Assembly (NCBI GenBank): GCA_024636215.1
Contig: JAGXHL010000075.1
Span: 1 to 16,756, forward strand
Direction: 5' to 3'
Origin: Deltaproteobacteria bacterium
Lineage (GTDB): Bacteria > Desulfobacterota > Desulfuromonadia > Desulfuromonadales > BM103
Length of the DNA: 16,756 nt
In this document: piece after piece, positions 6,215-13,642 of the stretch
How positions within the stretch are numbered: position 1 is the stretch's first letter
Layout of the letters: the number at the start of each line of letters is the position of its first letter
The notes under the pieces: generated by a model
Database searches by the model: none
Told to the model about the DNA's origin: nothing
What the model saw: only the letters and a program-made list of their open reading frames with translations
Position numbers and translations under genes: made by a program

Positions 6215-7579
6215 TCAGTTGGAGAGCTCCCGGACCAGCTTATTGACGATTTCTTTGGCGTCACCAAAAATCATCCGGGTATTGTCCTTGTAGAAAAGCG
6301 GATTGTCGAGGCCGGCAAAACCGGTAGCCATTGATCTTTTCAGGACGAAAACCGTGCGGGCGAGGTCTGCATTGATGATCGGCATCCCGTAAATTGGACT
6401 GTCTTCCTGCTCTCGTGCGGCAGTATTGACGACATCGTTGGCACCGATCACGATCGCCACGTCGAAGCCTTCCATGCGCGGGTTGATGGCATCCATCTCC
6501 AGGAGAAGATCGTAGGGGACGTCCGCTTCGGCCAGCAGGACATTCATGTGGCCTGGCATCCGGCCGGCGACAGGGTGGATGGCATACACCACTTCGCAGC
6601 CATTGTTCTCCAGCAGTTCCTGCAGTTCTTTGACGCCATGTTGGGCCTGGGCAACCGCCATGCCGTAGCCCGGAATTATGACCACGTTTTCCGCGGCTTC
6701 CAGAATATAGAAGGCATCCTCAGTGGAAATGGGCTTAACCTCTCCCTCGATTTGCTTGCCGGCTGCGGTCGCAGCGCCGAAGCCGGAAAAAAGAACATTC
6801 GCAAGGGATCGGTTCATAGCCTTGCACATGATGTTGGTCAGGATAATGCCGCTTGCTCCCACCAGCGAGCCTGCTACGATCAGGATGTTGTTGCTGATAG
6901 CGAAACCGGCCGCGCAGGCAGCCAGACCCGAGTAACTGTTCAACAGCGAGATCACCACAGGCATGTCAGCGCCGCCGATCGGCAACAAGGTCATCACGCC
7001 CAGTGAAATAGAGAGAAGAACTACGAGAATCAGCCAGATGACCTGATCCGGTTGTTGCACAAAGAGGACACCGCAAATGATATTCGCCAACAACAGTCCA
7101 CCATTGATAAAGCGCTGGCCATTGAAAACCAAAGGCCGGCCCGTCATTTTCTCACTGAGTTTTGCCCAGGCGATCAGGCTTCCGGAAAAAGTCACTCCGC
7201 CGATCATGATCGACAGATAAATGGTCAGCAGTATGAAACGATCAGGTTGGTCTTGTGAAAGAGCAACCCAGCCGACCAGCAGGCTGGCGATCCCTCCGAA
7301 GCCGTTGAAGAGGGCAACCATCTCGGGCATGGCGGTCATCGCCACCAGGCGAGCAGCAAGACTGCCAATCACTGTGCCTGCAACGATGCCGAGGAGGATC
7401 CAGCGATAATCGATAATCGCATGGTCCGTAAGAGTTACGATCACCGCCAATAACATCCCCAGCGAGGAGAGGGCGTTGCCGCGTCGCGCCGTATCCGGAT
7501 GACCGAGATACTTCAGACCGAGAATGAAGAGTACGGCAGCGAGCGTGTATATCAGGTTGATCAGCATGACATTCGTCAT
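6215..7579 (-). CDS. pntB: NAD(P) transhydrogenase subunit beta (PntB)
   Basis: A 454-residue beta subunit of the proton-translocating transhydrogenase, which uses the proton gradient to drive hydride transfer from NADH to NADP+. About the first 260 residues are hydrophobic with eight or nine membrane helices (domain II). The rest is the NADP-binding domain III, with the signature VVIIPGYGMAVAQAQ, then YAIHPVAGRMPGHMNVLLAEADVPYD, VIGANDVVNTAA and VFVLKRSMATGFAG, all typical. Length is close to E. coli PntB (462). Its ATG overlaps the stop of pntAB in an ATGA, so translation is likely coupled. A second Met four codons in is possible but less likely. Confidence 0.96.
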   Translation of the reverse strand: MTNVMLINLIYTLAAVLFILGLKYLGHPDTARRGNALSSLGMLLAVIVTLTDHAIIDYRWILLGIVAGTVIGSLAARLVAMTAMPEMVALFNGFGGIASLLVGWVALSQDQPDRFILLTIYLSIMIGGVTFSGSLIAWAKLSEKMTGRPLVFNGQRFINGGLLLANIICGVLFVQQPDQVIWLILVVLLSISLGVMTLLPIGGADMPVVISLLNSYSGLAACAAGFAISNNILIVAGSLVGASGIILTNIMCKAMNRSLANVLFSGFGAATAAGKQIEGEVKPISTEDAFYILEAAENVVIIPGYGMAVAQAQHGVKELQELLENNGCEVVYAIHPVAGRMPGHMNVLLAEADVPYDLLLEMDAINPRMEGFDVAIVIGANDVVNTAAREQEDSPIYGMPIINADLARTVFVLKRSMATGFAGLDNPLFYKDNTRMIFGDAKEIVNKLVRELSN

Positions 7580-7866
7580 GATTTCCTGGCCTCTTTCTTC
7601 TTGAACATGGCCAGCATCCGGTCAGTAACCAGGTAGCCGCCTACAACATTGATCGTTGCAAAGGTCACCGCCGCAGTACCGAGGAAAATTGTTAGAACAG
7701 AGCCCTCTCCTCCGGCCCCGGCCAGAGCACCGACCAGGGTGATGCCTGAGATGGCGTTGGCCCCGGACATTAGTGGCGTGTGCAGGGTGGCAGGGACCTT
7801 CTGGATCAATTCGAAGCCGAGGAAAATGGATAAGATGAGAATGAATATCAGGTAAACCAGGTCCAT
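7576..7866 (-). CDS. pntAB: NAD(P) transhydrogenase subunit alpha part 2 (PntAB)
   Basis: A 96-residue membrane protein equal to the C-terminal membrane part of E. coli PntA. This split form is known from Rhodospirillum rubrum and many other bacteria. It has three hydrophobic segments and the conserved loop KVPATLHTPLMSGANAISGI, followed by INVVGGYLVTDRMLAMF near the end. The start at 7866 has a strong AGGAGG on the minus strand (plus positions 7871-7876). The frame stays open to 7944, but that extension is encoded by the REP-like repeat and is not credible. The ribosome site itself lies against the repeat edge (CTAGCAG). The stop overlaps the pntB start. Confidence 0.93.
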   Translation of the reverse strand: MDLVYLIFILILSIFLGFELIQKVPATLHTPLMSGANAISGITLVGALAGAGGEGSVLTIFLGTAAVTFATINVVGGYLVTDRMLAMFKKKEARKS

Positions 7867-7873
7867 GGAGCCT

Positions 7874-7993
7874 CCTAGCAGTCTATTCATTTGCAGGTCC
7901 ATAACCGTAGCTATGGACCAAAAAGGAGTTGAAAAATGGTCCAAACAGCCGGATTTGCAGCCGGCTCATGGATAGTCCGACGGCTTCCTAGCT
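7874..7993. repeat. REP-like repeat, copy C, inside the pnt operon
   Basis: A 120-base hairpin-rich element between pntAA and pntAB. Its outer ends are CTAGCAGTCT (7875-7884) and, inverted, AGTCCGACGGCTTCCTAGCT (7974-7993). The left interior carries an 8-bp perfect stem, GGTCCATA (7896-7903) with TATGGACC (7912-7919). The right interior carries AGCCGG/CCGGCT (7947-7952 and 7961-7966). Its right half is 40/48 identical to copy B. The element includes the TAG stop of pntAA (7988-7990) and, at the other side, touches the AGGAGG of pntAB. In mRNA it would form stable structure between the first and second cistrons. Confidence 0.75.
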
Positions 7994-9124
7994 GTAATGA
8001 CTGCGAATGGTCTGGTTGCTGACCTCACCACCATGGGTGATCACGCAGCCTGAGAGGATGTCGTCTTGCAGATCGATCGCAAAGAGCTTTTGGTCGTCGT
8101 TCCAATATTCCATGAAAAGGTTCGTCAGGTTGTTTGAGTACATGTTGCTGGCGTCTCGACACACCTGTCCGGACCAGTTACCGTTGCCGATGACGATGAT
8201 CCCACCGAGGTCGATCTCCTGGCCGGCGATTGACCCTTCGACGTTGCCTCCGCTGGCTGCGGCCATATCAACGACAACGCTGCCCGGTTGCATACGTTTT
8301 AACGTTTCCAGGCTCACCAGACGCGGCGGCTTTCTGCCAAACACCTGCGCAGTCGTAATGACGATGTCCGATTTGGCGATCTCGTCACCCTGAACCTGCT
8401 GCTGTATAATTAACTGCTCTTCTGTCAGCTGTTTCGCATAACCGTCTTCGGTCTGTCCGGTTTCGCCCAGATCAATATTGAGGAAAGTCGCTCCCAGAGA
8501 TTCGACCTGCTCGGCGACAACCGCCCGGGTGTCAAATGCCGTGACTCTGGCGCCCAGTCGCTTGGCTGTGGCGATCGCCTGCAAGCCGGCCACTCCAGCA
8601 CCGATGATGAATACTTTGGCAGGCTTGATGGTGCCCGAGGGAGTCATCATCATCGGCATAATTCGGTTCAAGCGATTCGCCGCCTGGAGTACCATAACGT
8701 ATCCGGCCAAACTGGCCTGCGAGCTCAAGGCGTCCATCTTTTGAGCCCGTGTGGTGCGAGGGATCATTTCCATACTGATCGCGGTGACCTCGCGTTCTTT
8801 AAACATTGTGATCAGTTCCTGCTCGTTGAATGGATCAAGATGGCTGATGTGAACAGCGCCGCTCTGGATCAGCTTTATCTCTTCCAGGGTCGGCTTGTGG
8901 ATGCGCATAACCACATCGGCCGCAGTAAAAATCTTCTTCTGGTCTGCGGTTGTCTTTGCCCCGGCTTCACGGTATTGGTCGTCGCTGAAGCCGCAGCCGA
9001 CTCCGAGCCCTTCCTCGACCAGAACTTCTACCCCTGAATGAACCAGTCGGGCGATACTGGCTGGTGACATCGCGGCTCTCTGATCTGTTGCGCTTGTTTC
9101 GTTGGGGATTGCAACCAGGGTCAT
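7988..9124 (-). CDS. pntAA: NAD(P) transhydrogenase subunit alpha part 1 (PntAA)
   Basis: A 378-residue soluble domain I, the NAD(H)-binding subunit of transhydrogenase, equivalent to R. rubrum PntAA and to the N-terminal part of E. coli PntA. The opening (MTLVAIPNET and RAAMSPASIARLV) and PRTTRAQKMDALSSQA (122-137) carry the conserved Arg and Gln around the hydride-transfer site. The Rossmann motif is IIGAGVAGLQAIATAKRLGA (173-192), followed by AFDTR. It is related to alanine dehydrogenase, but the companion pntAB and pntB settle the identity. AGGAG lies about nine bases before the ATG at 9124. It is first in the operon pntAA-pntAB-pntB, with a 20-bp palindrome just upstream. Confidence 0.95.
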   Translation of the reverse strand: MTLVAIPNETSATDQRAAMSPASIARLVHSGVEVLVEEGLGVGCGFSDDQYREAGAKTTADQKKIFTAADVVMRIHKPTLEEIKLIQSGAVHISHLDPFNEQELITMFKEREVTAISMEMIPRTTRAQKMDALSSQASLAGYVMVLQAANRLNRIMPMMMTPSGTIKPAKVFIIGAGVAGLQAIATAKRLGARVTAFDTRAVVAEQVESLGATFLNIDLGETGQTEDGYAKQLTEEQLIIQQQVQGDEIAKSDIVITTAQVFGRKPPRLVSLETLKRMQPGSVVVDMAAASGGNVEGSIAGQEIDLGGIIVIGNGNWSGQVCRDASNMYSNNLTNLFMEYWNDDQKLFAIDLQDDILSGCVITHGGEVSNQTIRSHYS

Positions 9125-9143
9125 GCGTGAAACTCCTGCTTGA

Positions 9144-9163
9144 GTATGATTTTTAAATCATAC
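9144..9163. promoter_or_regulatory. 20-bp palindrome upstream of pntAA, candidate operator
   Basis: GTATGATTT (9144-9152) and AAATCATAC (9155-9163) are perfect inverted repeats with a two-base centre. The palindrome sits 20 bases upstream of the pntAA start, just before its ribosome site, and contains a -10-like TATGAT on the minus strand. That is where a repressor dimer would block pntAA transcription. The regulator is not encoded nearby and I cannot name it. The remaining 9164-9334 is the divergent upstream region of the SseB-like gene; a TATATT at about 9199-9204 is a weak -10 candidate for that gene. Confidence 0.5.
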
Positions 9164-9334
9164 ACCATAACTGAGTGAAAAACATGAGAGGTGCGGTTAT
9201 ATTAAGTTCTACCCCTTTCGGTGCCGCAACCTGAACAGCTCGAAAAGGCTGGACAGGTATTGGTAAATGCCAGTATCTTGTGCCCTCGTCAAATTCGAAT
9301 TGAATCTTTACCCCACCAAGCAAAGGCTCTAAAC

Positions 9335-9757
9335 ATGACCGAACTCGATCAAGCCCTGGAAGCACTGCGCGCCGACTATAAAGACCCCAAAGCACAGTCA
9401 GGCTTCTACGACCTGTTCCTCAATTCTTTATTTTTTGTCCCGACCGTTGATGAGATGATTGACAAGGCAGACCAGAACGGCAAGGAAAAGATAGAAGTCC
9501 CTTTAGTGATTGTCTCCGAAGAGACTGATTATCTGGTCTTTTTTGACAACAAGGAGCGACTCTTTGCCTGGGCGGAAAAGGACGTCCCCTTTTTGCAGTT
9601 GCCCGGCCATGTCCTGGCAGAGATGACCACGGACGACCTGCATTGGGCGATGAATATCGGCACGGATTACAACAAGCAGTTCGCACCGGACGAGATCGCC
9701 TGGCTTAAGGACGTTGTCGAGCGGTGCAAGGCTGAAGAAAATCTGACCAGCCAGTAG
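9335..9757 (+). CDS. SseB-like N-terminal domain protein
   Basis: A 140-residue soluble acidic protein. Its layout resembles the SseB N-terminal domain family: an N-terminal helix (LDQALEALRADYKD), then FYDLFLNSLFFVPT, VPLVIVSEETDYLVFFDNKERLFAWAE, and FLQLPGHVLAEMTTDDLHWAMNIGTDYNKQFAPDEIAWLK. In that family the segments FY..LL.S.LYVP and YLPVFTS.E.L..W are typical. The family's function in most bacteria is unknown. The frame is open from 9221, but the family begins at the Met at 9335, preceded by AAAGG with an eight-base gap. The next gene on the same strand follows after 64 bases with its own strong ribosome site. Confidence 0.75.
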   Translation: MTELDQALEALRADYKDPKAQSGFYDLFLNSLFFVPTVDEMIDKADQNGKEKIEVPLVIVSEETDYLVFFDNKERLFAWAEKDVPFLQLPGHVLAEMTTDDLHWAMNIGTDYNKQFAPDEIAWLKDVVERCKAEENLTSQ

Positions 9758-9821
9758 CTGAAGGGGCACTTCATTTGTTACAATAAAGGCAGTCTTTCGA
9801 CGCGTTTTAAGGAGGCTGCAG

Positions 9822-10691
9822 ATGAAATCATACCGATCACTGGCTTTTGCTTTTTGCTTGTTATCGCTCCTCGCCTGTCAACCAGACCAAACAACTGACC
9901 CCGCACCCAAGGATTCTGGTGTGGTCGTCGCCACCCAGGCCTACCTGGATAACTTTGGTGAGCCACCTCAAGGCAAGGCAGGGCAAGCTTTTGCCCGCGT
10001 CGGTTATCTCCCTGTTCGCCACAGCCCAGGCAAAGTCAGGCCCTTTCCGCTATTTTTATTCAGCAAGGAGGGTGAACTGCGACAAATCCTCAACCGTTTG
10101 ACCAGCGGTGAATTGGTCTTTCCGCAAAACTCAGGATTCTACAATCCTTTTCCGGGCGACCTGCAGGTGACCTCCGCCTCACCTGACAACTCCACGCAGA
10201 CCTTGTCTCTAATGACCCGGCAATCCTGGCCGGAAGATGATATGGCCTCCGCAGGCCTTTCCCTGGCAGCGACGGTTTTCCAGTTTGAACAGACCAGCAA
10301 GGTTGTCATCATGTTGAATGGCCAGCCCCTGCCACAGATGCCTGAAGGCGGTTATCTCCGGAGTCCGGAATCTCTGCTTGAGGTTGACCCCCCAGCATTG
10401 GTTCTCATGGCGGGAATGTGGGAGAAGGGGACTGACAATCTGGACGAGCTGCTGATTGAGTTCGATCGTCCTGTCAAAGTCAACAGTTTCAAATTATACG
10501 ACAGCACTGAAAAAAGCGTCGAGGGCGAGTACTTTACCTCGATTTTCCAGATGGCTGTTGTGATTCTGCCGGAGGATAGGTCGCTTTACCAGGAGGGTGA
10601 TCTTTTGCGTGCCGAGTGGGATGTGAGCGATGACAAGGGACGGACGAACAGCGGCACAAATACAATGGCCTTACGTCGTTTTGAGCACTGA
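9822..10691 (+). CDS. Lipoprotein with a possible GerMN-like domain
   Basis: A 289-residue lipoprotein. A short basic N-terminus and hydrophobic core lead to the lipobox LLAC (Cys19), so it should be lipid-anchored. The next residues (QPDQ) do not include the +2 Asp of inner-membrane retention in E. coli. After a Pro/Thr-rich linker, residues about 55-180 resemble a GerMN-type repeat. LFLFSKEGELRQILNRLTSGE, then a segment on the pattern FPGDLQVTSASPDNSTQTLSL, then VFQFEQTSKVVIMLNGQPLP match the usual GerMN order (helix, strands, final V.I.lNG). The rest (about 190-289) is beta-rich with no family I recognise. The GerMN call is tentative. AAGGAGG seven bases before the ATG is a very good ribosome site. 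Confidence 0.8.
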   Translation: MKSYRSLAFAFCLLSLLACQPDQTTDPAPKDSGVVVATQAYLDNFGEPPQGKAGQAFARVGYLPVRHSPGKVRPFPLFLFSKEGELRQILNRLTSGELVFPQNSGFYNPFPGDLQVTSASPDNSTQTLSLMTRQSWPEDDMASAGLSLAATVFQFEQTSKVVIMLNGQPLPQMPEGGYLRSPESLLEVDPPALVLMAGMWEKGTDNLDELLIEFDRPVKVNSFKLYDSTEKSVEGEYFTSIFQMAVVILPEDRSLYQEGDLLRAEWDVSDDKGRTNSGTNTMALRRFEH

Positions 10692-10753
10692 GCCGCCTGT
10701 CTGACGATCCAGGAGCCGACTGCAGGGCAGGGCACCCTGTCACTCAGGAGAAC

Positions 10754-11725
10754 TCAGGGTTTTGTCGCAGTAAAAACAGCCCGCAGCGGGGCAGGGTGGC
10801 CTTCAATTGTCCGGCTGTGGTCGTTCGGATCTAAAAAGTCTGCCAGGGACTCAAACCTCATCCATGCTGTACTGCGCTGCTCTTTGACGCTTGTCCGGTT
10901 AGTGTCGACGCAAGCGACGTCCTTGAAACCACAACGGCGAAGCCACAAGAGCATGGTTTCGACCGATGGTAAAAACCAGACGTTGCGCATTTTGGCATAA
11001 CGACCTTCAGGCATAAAAACAGGCACGTCGTCTCCTTCGACAATAAGCGTCTCCAGCACCAGTTCTCCGCCGGGGCGCAAGCAGCCGCGCAGTTCAAGCA
11101 GGTGGTCCAGCGGCGACCTTCGATGATAGAGCACACCCATCGAGAAGACTGTATCAAAGCAAGCCAGTTCGGCGGGAACATCCTCAATCCCCACGGGCAG
11201 CACATAATGGAGTTTGTCTCCCAGGTAGCGCTGAATGACATGAAACTGCATGACCGAGAGCAGGGTCGGGTCGATGCCGATGACAAGGTCAGCCCCTTCG
11301 CCTCGCATGCGCCAGCCGTGATAGCCATTGCCGCAGCCTATATCAAGGACCTTGCGCCCTGTCAGTGGCTGAATATGAGGCCGCACGCGCTGCCACTTCC
11401 AGTCTGAGCGCCACTCTGTATCAATATCGACACCAAACAGCCGATAAGGCCCTTTCCTCCAGGGGTGAAAGGCCTGCAGCTGTGCGGCAAAGGCTTCAGG
11501 GTCGCTGGCAGTCATGTCTTGCGCGCGGCCGATCTCTACCTTCGTCCTCAACTCTATGTCTGATGGCCTTAACTCCGGCAGATCATGCAGGGCTTTTTGC
11601 CAGTCGGGCATGCTGCCGTGGCCATCCGCGGCCATGCGCTCGGGGATAAGCCGCTGCAGCTGCCGGGACCATTGCTTCATCCCCAGGTCTTCCAGTTGTG
11701 GATATAAGGATTGATAAAAGGTCAT
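10754..11725 (-). CDS. cmoB: tRNA U34 carboxymethyltransferase CmoB
   Basis: A 323-residue protein, the same length as E. coli CmoB. It transfers the carboxymethyl group of carboxy-SAM to 5-hydroxyuridine at tRNA position 34, giving cmo5U, which widens wobble decoding. The SAM-fold motif [15 protein letters not shown] starts at about residue 126. Upstream, [25 protein letters not shown] (about 87-111), and downstream, [15 protein letters not shown], are CmoB signatures. I chose the ATG at 11725 because it overlaps the cmoA stop in an ATGA and gives the family length. An in-frame start at 11758 would add 11 residues inside cmoA. It has no ribosome site of its own, which fits coupled translation from cmoA. 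Confidence 0.96.
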   Translation of the reverse strand: MTFYQSLYPQLEDLGMKQWSRQLQRLIPERMAADGHGSMPDWQKALHDLPELRPSDIELRTKVEIGRAQDMTASDPEAFAAQLQAFHPWRKGPYRLFGVDIDTEWRSDWKWQRVRPHIQPLTGRKVLDIGCGNGYHGWRMRGEGADLVIGIDPTLLSVMQFHVIQRYLGDKLHYVLPVGIEDVPAELACFDTVFSMGVLYHRRSPLDHLLELRGCLRPGGELVLETLIVEGDDVPVFMPEGRYAKMRNVWFLPSVETMLLWLRRCGFKDVACVDTNRTSVKEQRSTAWMRFESLADFLDPNDHSRTIEGHPAPLRAVFTATKP

Positions 11726-12456
11726 TTGATAGCAGCGATCGAGGCAAAGTTGAAACACTGGAACCAGACTTCGCTCATGGCGAAACCGGCCTCCTGTAGC
11801 CGCTGTTTGTGGCAGGCGTGGCTCTCCGGGATCATGACACCTTCGAGGGCTGTGCGTTTCTGGCTGATTTCCAGGTCGCTGTAGCCGTTGGCGCGTTTGA
11901 AATCGAGGTGGGCTGCGTTGTGAAATGCCTGTTTGAATGAATCCTCGAAAGCGATTTTTTCCGACAGGATCAACAACCCGCCAGGCTTCATTCCCCGGTA
12001 GATACGGCTCAGTAGCGCCAGCCGGTCACCAGGCGGGATGAACTGCAGGGTGAAGTTGAGCACGACAACCGAAGCCCTGGCGATCACGACATCGCGGATG
12101 TCTGCACAAACCATCTCGACCGGGACTTTTGCCAGGCAGTCAGAGGCCAGAAGCTGCAGGCCGCGCTCGACCATCGCCTCGGAATTGTCAACGGCAATAA
12201 TCGTGCAGTCCGGTTGATTGATGCGTTGACGCATGGCCAGACTCACGGCGCCCAGGGAACAGCCGAGGTCATAGCAACGACTGCTGGCCTGGGCATACTT
12301 TCCAGCCAGGATGCCGATCGTAGAGATCATCGTGGCGTAGCCGGGAACCGAGCGCTGGATCATGTCCGGGAAGACCTCCGCCACTTTCTCATCGAAATCA
12401 AAATCGATGATTTCATTAAGTGGCGAGGCATAAATATCGTCTTGTTTCTTGATCAC
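11722..12456 (-). CDS. cmoA: Carboxy-SAM synthase CmoA
   Basis: A 244-residue SAM-fold enzyme (E. coli CmoA is 247). It converts SAM and prephenate to carboxy-S-adenosylmethionine, the donor used by CmoB. The start [13 protein letters not shown], the segment [23 protein letters not shown], the glycine-rich loop [14 protein letters not shown] (62-75) and [12 protein letters not shown] are all diagnostic. Translation starts at a GTG at 12456, preceded by AAGGAG with a nine-base gap. It is the first gene of a two-gene operon with cmoB and has a recognisable promoter at 12499-12527. Confidence 0.96.
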   Translation of the reverse strand: MIKKQDDIYASPLNEIIDFDFDEKVAEVFPDMIQRSVPGYATMISTIGILAGKYAQASSRCYDLGCSLGAVSLAMRQRINQPDCTIIAVDNSEAMVERGLQLLASDCLAKVPVEMVCADIRDVVIARASVVVLNFTLQFIPPGDRLALLSRIYRGMKPGGLLILSEKIAFEDSFKQAFHNAAHLDFKRANGYSDLEISQKRTALEGVMIPESHACHKQRLQEAGFAMSEVWFQCFNFASIAAIK

Positions 12457-12498
12457 TTGCCGCCGCTCCTTGCAGAGGATTGTTTAATCTAAGGGGCG

Positions 12499-12527
12499 AT
12501 TGTCCTTTTAGATGCGCTGCTTGTCAA
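12499..12527 (-). promoter_or_regulatory. Sigma70-type promoter for cmoA-cmoB
   Basis: On the minus strand a perfect TTGACA (12527-12522) and GACAAT (12504-12499; four of six to TATAAT) are spaced by 17 bases. Transcription would start near 12492, giving a leader of about 36 bases before the GTG of cmoA. Confidence 0.55.
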
Positions 12528-12633
12528 TAGACTGTTGTTGTGCAAGCTTGAAAGACCCGCTCTAAAAGACCCGGGTTACAAAGCTGATTGCTATGTTAGA
12601 ATTAAAAGGGGTCCACACTTACGGGTTGCTGTT

Positions 12634-13143
12634 ATGGTCGCTGACAAATCTTTTTCTGTACGTATATATCTTCAGGACGGTCACGCTGAAGGCGTTAAGA
12701 TTGTCGCCAGGTCGAAATGGTCCGGGCGTGCTCTGGTCATTCCCAGAGCGGCTCTTGCGACAGAGATAGATCGAGTAGAGCTCAAAGCCCCGGGCGTCTA
12801 TATCCTGATCGGTGCTGCTGATCATCAGGGTCGACAAACTGTCCATATCGGCGCGGCTGATCCGGTTGCAGGTGATCTGGCGCAGCATGCCGACAAGAGT
12901 TTCTGGTCCTGGCTGAATGTCTGTGCAGCCAAAGACCAGGCGCTGACTCATGATCATATCCGCTACATTGCAGCACGCTTGATCCAACTGGCAGGCCAGA
13001 ACGACCGGGTCACCCTCGACAACCACGACAGACCTGAGATTCCTTTGCTGGACGCATCTGAAACAGCATACGCCGAAGCCTTTTTGGCGCACATGCTCAG
13101 TGTTTACCCGGTGCTTGGCTTGAAAGTGTTTGAAAGTTCGTAA
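12634..13143 (+). CDS. GIY-YIG-like domain protein with degenerate active site
   Basis: A 169-residue protein from the ATG at 12634. The first part (VRIYLQDGHAEGVKIVARSKWSGRALVIPRAAL) resembles the short beta-rich module usually found before GIY-YIG domains of the AtLH43-like group. The GIY-YIG region follows: GVYILIG (54-60), VHIG (70-73), then an HADKSFW-type segment, HIRYIAARLIQLA and LDNHDRP. Compared with what I know of that group, only the first Tyr and the late Asn remain. The Tyr of YIG is His, the Arg before L.QH is Asp, and the Glu of YLE.RL is Ala. It is therefore unlikely to cut DNA. The frame extends upstream to a TTG at 12535, but that region lacks family similarity. A start further upstream cannot be excluded. 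Confidence 0.72.
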   Translation: MVADKSFSVRIYLQDGHAEGVKIVARSKWSGRALVIPRAALATEIDRVELKAPGVYILIGAADHQGRQTVHIGAADPVAGDLAQHADKSFWSWLNVCAAKDQALTHDHIRYIAARLIQLAGQNDRVTLDNHDRPEIPLLDASETAYAEAFLAHMLSVYPVLGLKVFESS

Positions 13144-13202
13144 CCAATGTTTATAGCTTATCCCTGCCAATACAGGTTTTGATAGATGTCTAAGGAACAA
13201 AA

Positions 13203-13460
13203 ATGACCGGGAACCAACCGACCGATCATCAACCCGACCACCACGAAGAGGGCGTAGAGATCCCATACGCCGACATCAGTCCGGAAACCCTGCGCAGGAT
13301 GATTGAGGAGTTCGTCTCCCGGGATGGCGCAGACTGGGGTGACGCCGGTGGCGCAATGGAGGTCAAGATCGAGCAGGTTCTGCGTCAATTCAAAGCCGGC
13401 AAAATCAAGGTTGTTTTTGACCTGAGATCACAAACCGCAAACATCGTCAGCAATTCTTGA
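13203..13460 (+). CDS. YheU family protein (UPF0270)
   Basis: An 85-residue protein. From residue 19 onward it follows YheU: IPYADISPETLRRMIEEFVSRDGADWG, then a helix MEVKIEQVLRQFKAGK and a final strand KVVFDLRSQTANIV. E. coli YheU is about 72 residues. Here there is an extra N-terminal stretch of about 17 residues rich in His, Asp and Gln. AAGGAA lies six bases before the ATG, so the extension appears genuine. Function is unknown. It follows the GIY-YIG-like gene by 59 bases on the same strand. Confidence 0.88.
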   Translation: MTGNQPTDHQPDHHEEGVEIPYADISPETLRRMIEEFVSRDGADWGDAGGAMEVKIEQVLRQFKAGKIKVVFDLRSQTANIVSNS

Positions 13461-13545
13461 GGTGTCATTTTTTCTGCAATCCGGTGCCTCAAAGATCAAA
13501 AAAAGCCACGGCCAGGAAAACAATGCACGATTCTTAAAAGTCTTA

Positions 13546-13574
13546 TTGACTCCCCATTTTGGCCTTGCTATATT
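13546..13574 (+). promoter_or_regulatory. Strong sigma70-type promoter of the pyr operon
   Basis: TTGACT (13546-13551) and TATATT (13569-13574) each match the consensus at five of six positions and are 17 bases apart. Transcription should begin near 13581. That leaves a leader of about 170 bases before pyrR, which contains the elements listed below. The preceding 13461-13545 shows nothing else clear. Confidence 0.8.
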
Positions 13575-13598
13575 GCTTCAAATTCGACTGTAGCACGT

Positions 13599-13636
13599 CT
13601 CCTTTTAAGCGGATCCAGAGAGATCAGCAAGGGTGG
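13599..13636 (+). promoter_or_regulatory. PyrR-binding-loop-like RNA element
   Basis: Positions 13612-13625 (GATCCAGAGAGATC) match the PyrR binding-loop consensus ARUCCNGNGAGGYU at 11 of 14 positions, including the core UCCNGNGAG. GATC pairs with GATC around the hexaloop CAGAGA. Below it, after an internal loop, CCTT (13601-13604) pairs with AAGG (13629-13632). This is the two-stem layout of known PyrR sites. It lies about 20 bases from the expected transcript start and upstream of pyrR itself. UMP-bound PyrR would be expected to hold this hairpin and lower expression when pyrimidines are plentiful. Confidence 0.75.
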
Positions 13637-13642
13637 CCCAAA

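Noticed and set aside
7867..7944. 26-residue N-terminal extension of PntAB
   Set aside because: It is encoded by the REP-like repeat, while the true start has a perfect AGGAGG and the usual family N-terminus.
10692..10753. Terminator between the lipoprotein gene and cmoB
   Set aside because: Only 5-bp pairings (CAGGG/CCCTG) with awkward loops; not strong enough to call.
11726..11758. Longer CmoB start at 11758
   Set aside because: It would overlap cmoA by 37 bases; the ATGA overlap at 11725 gives exactly the 323-residue family length.
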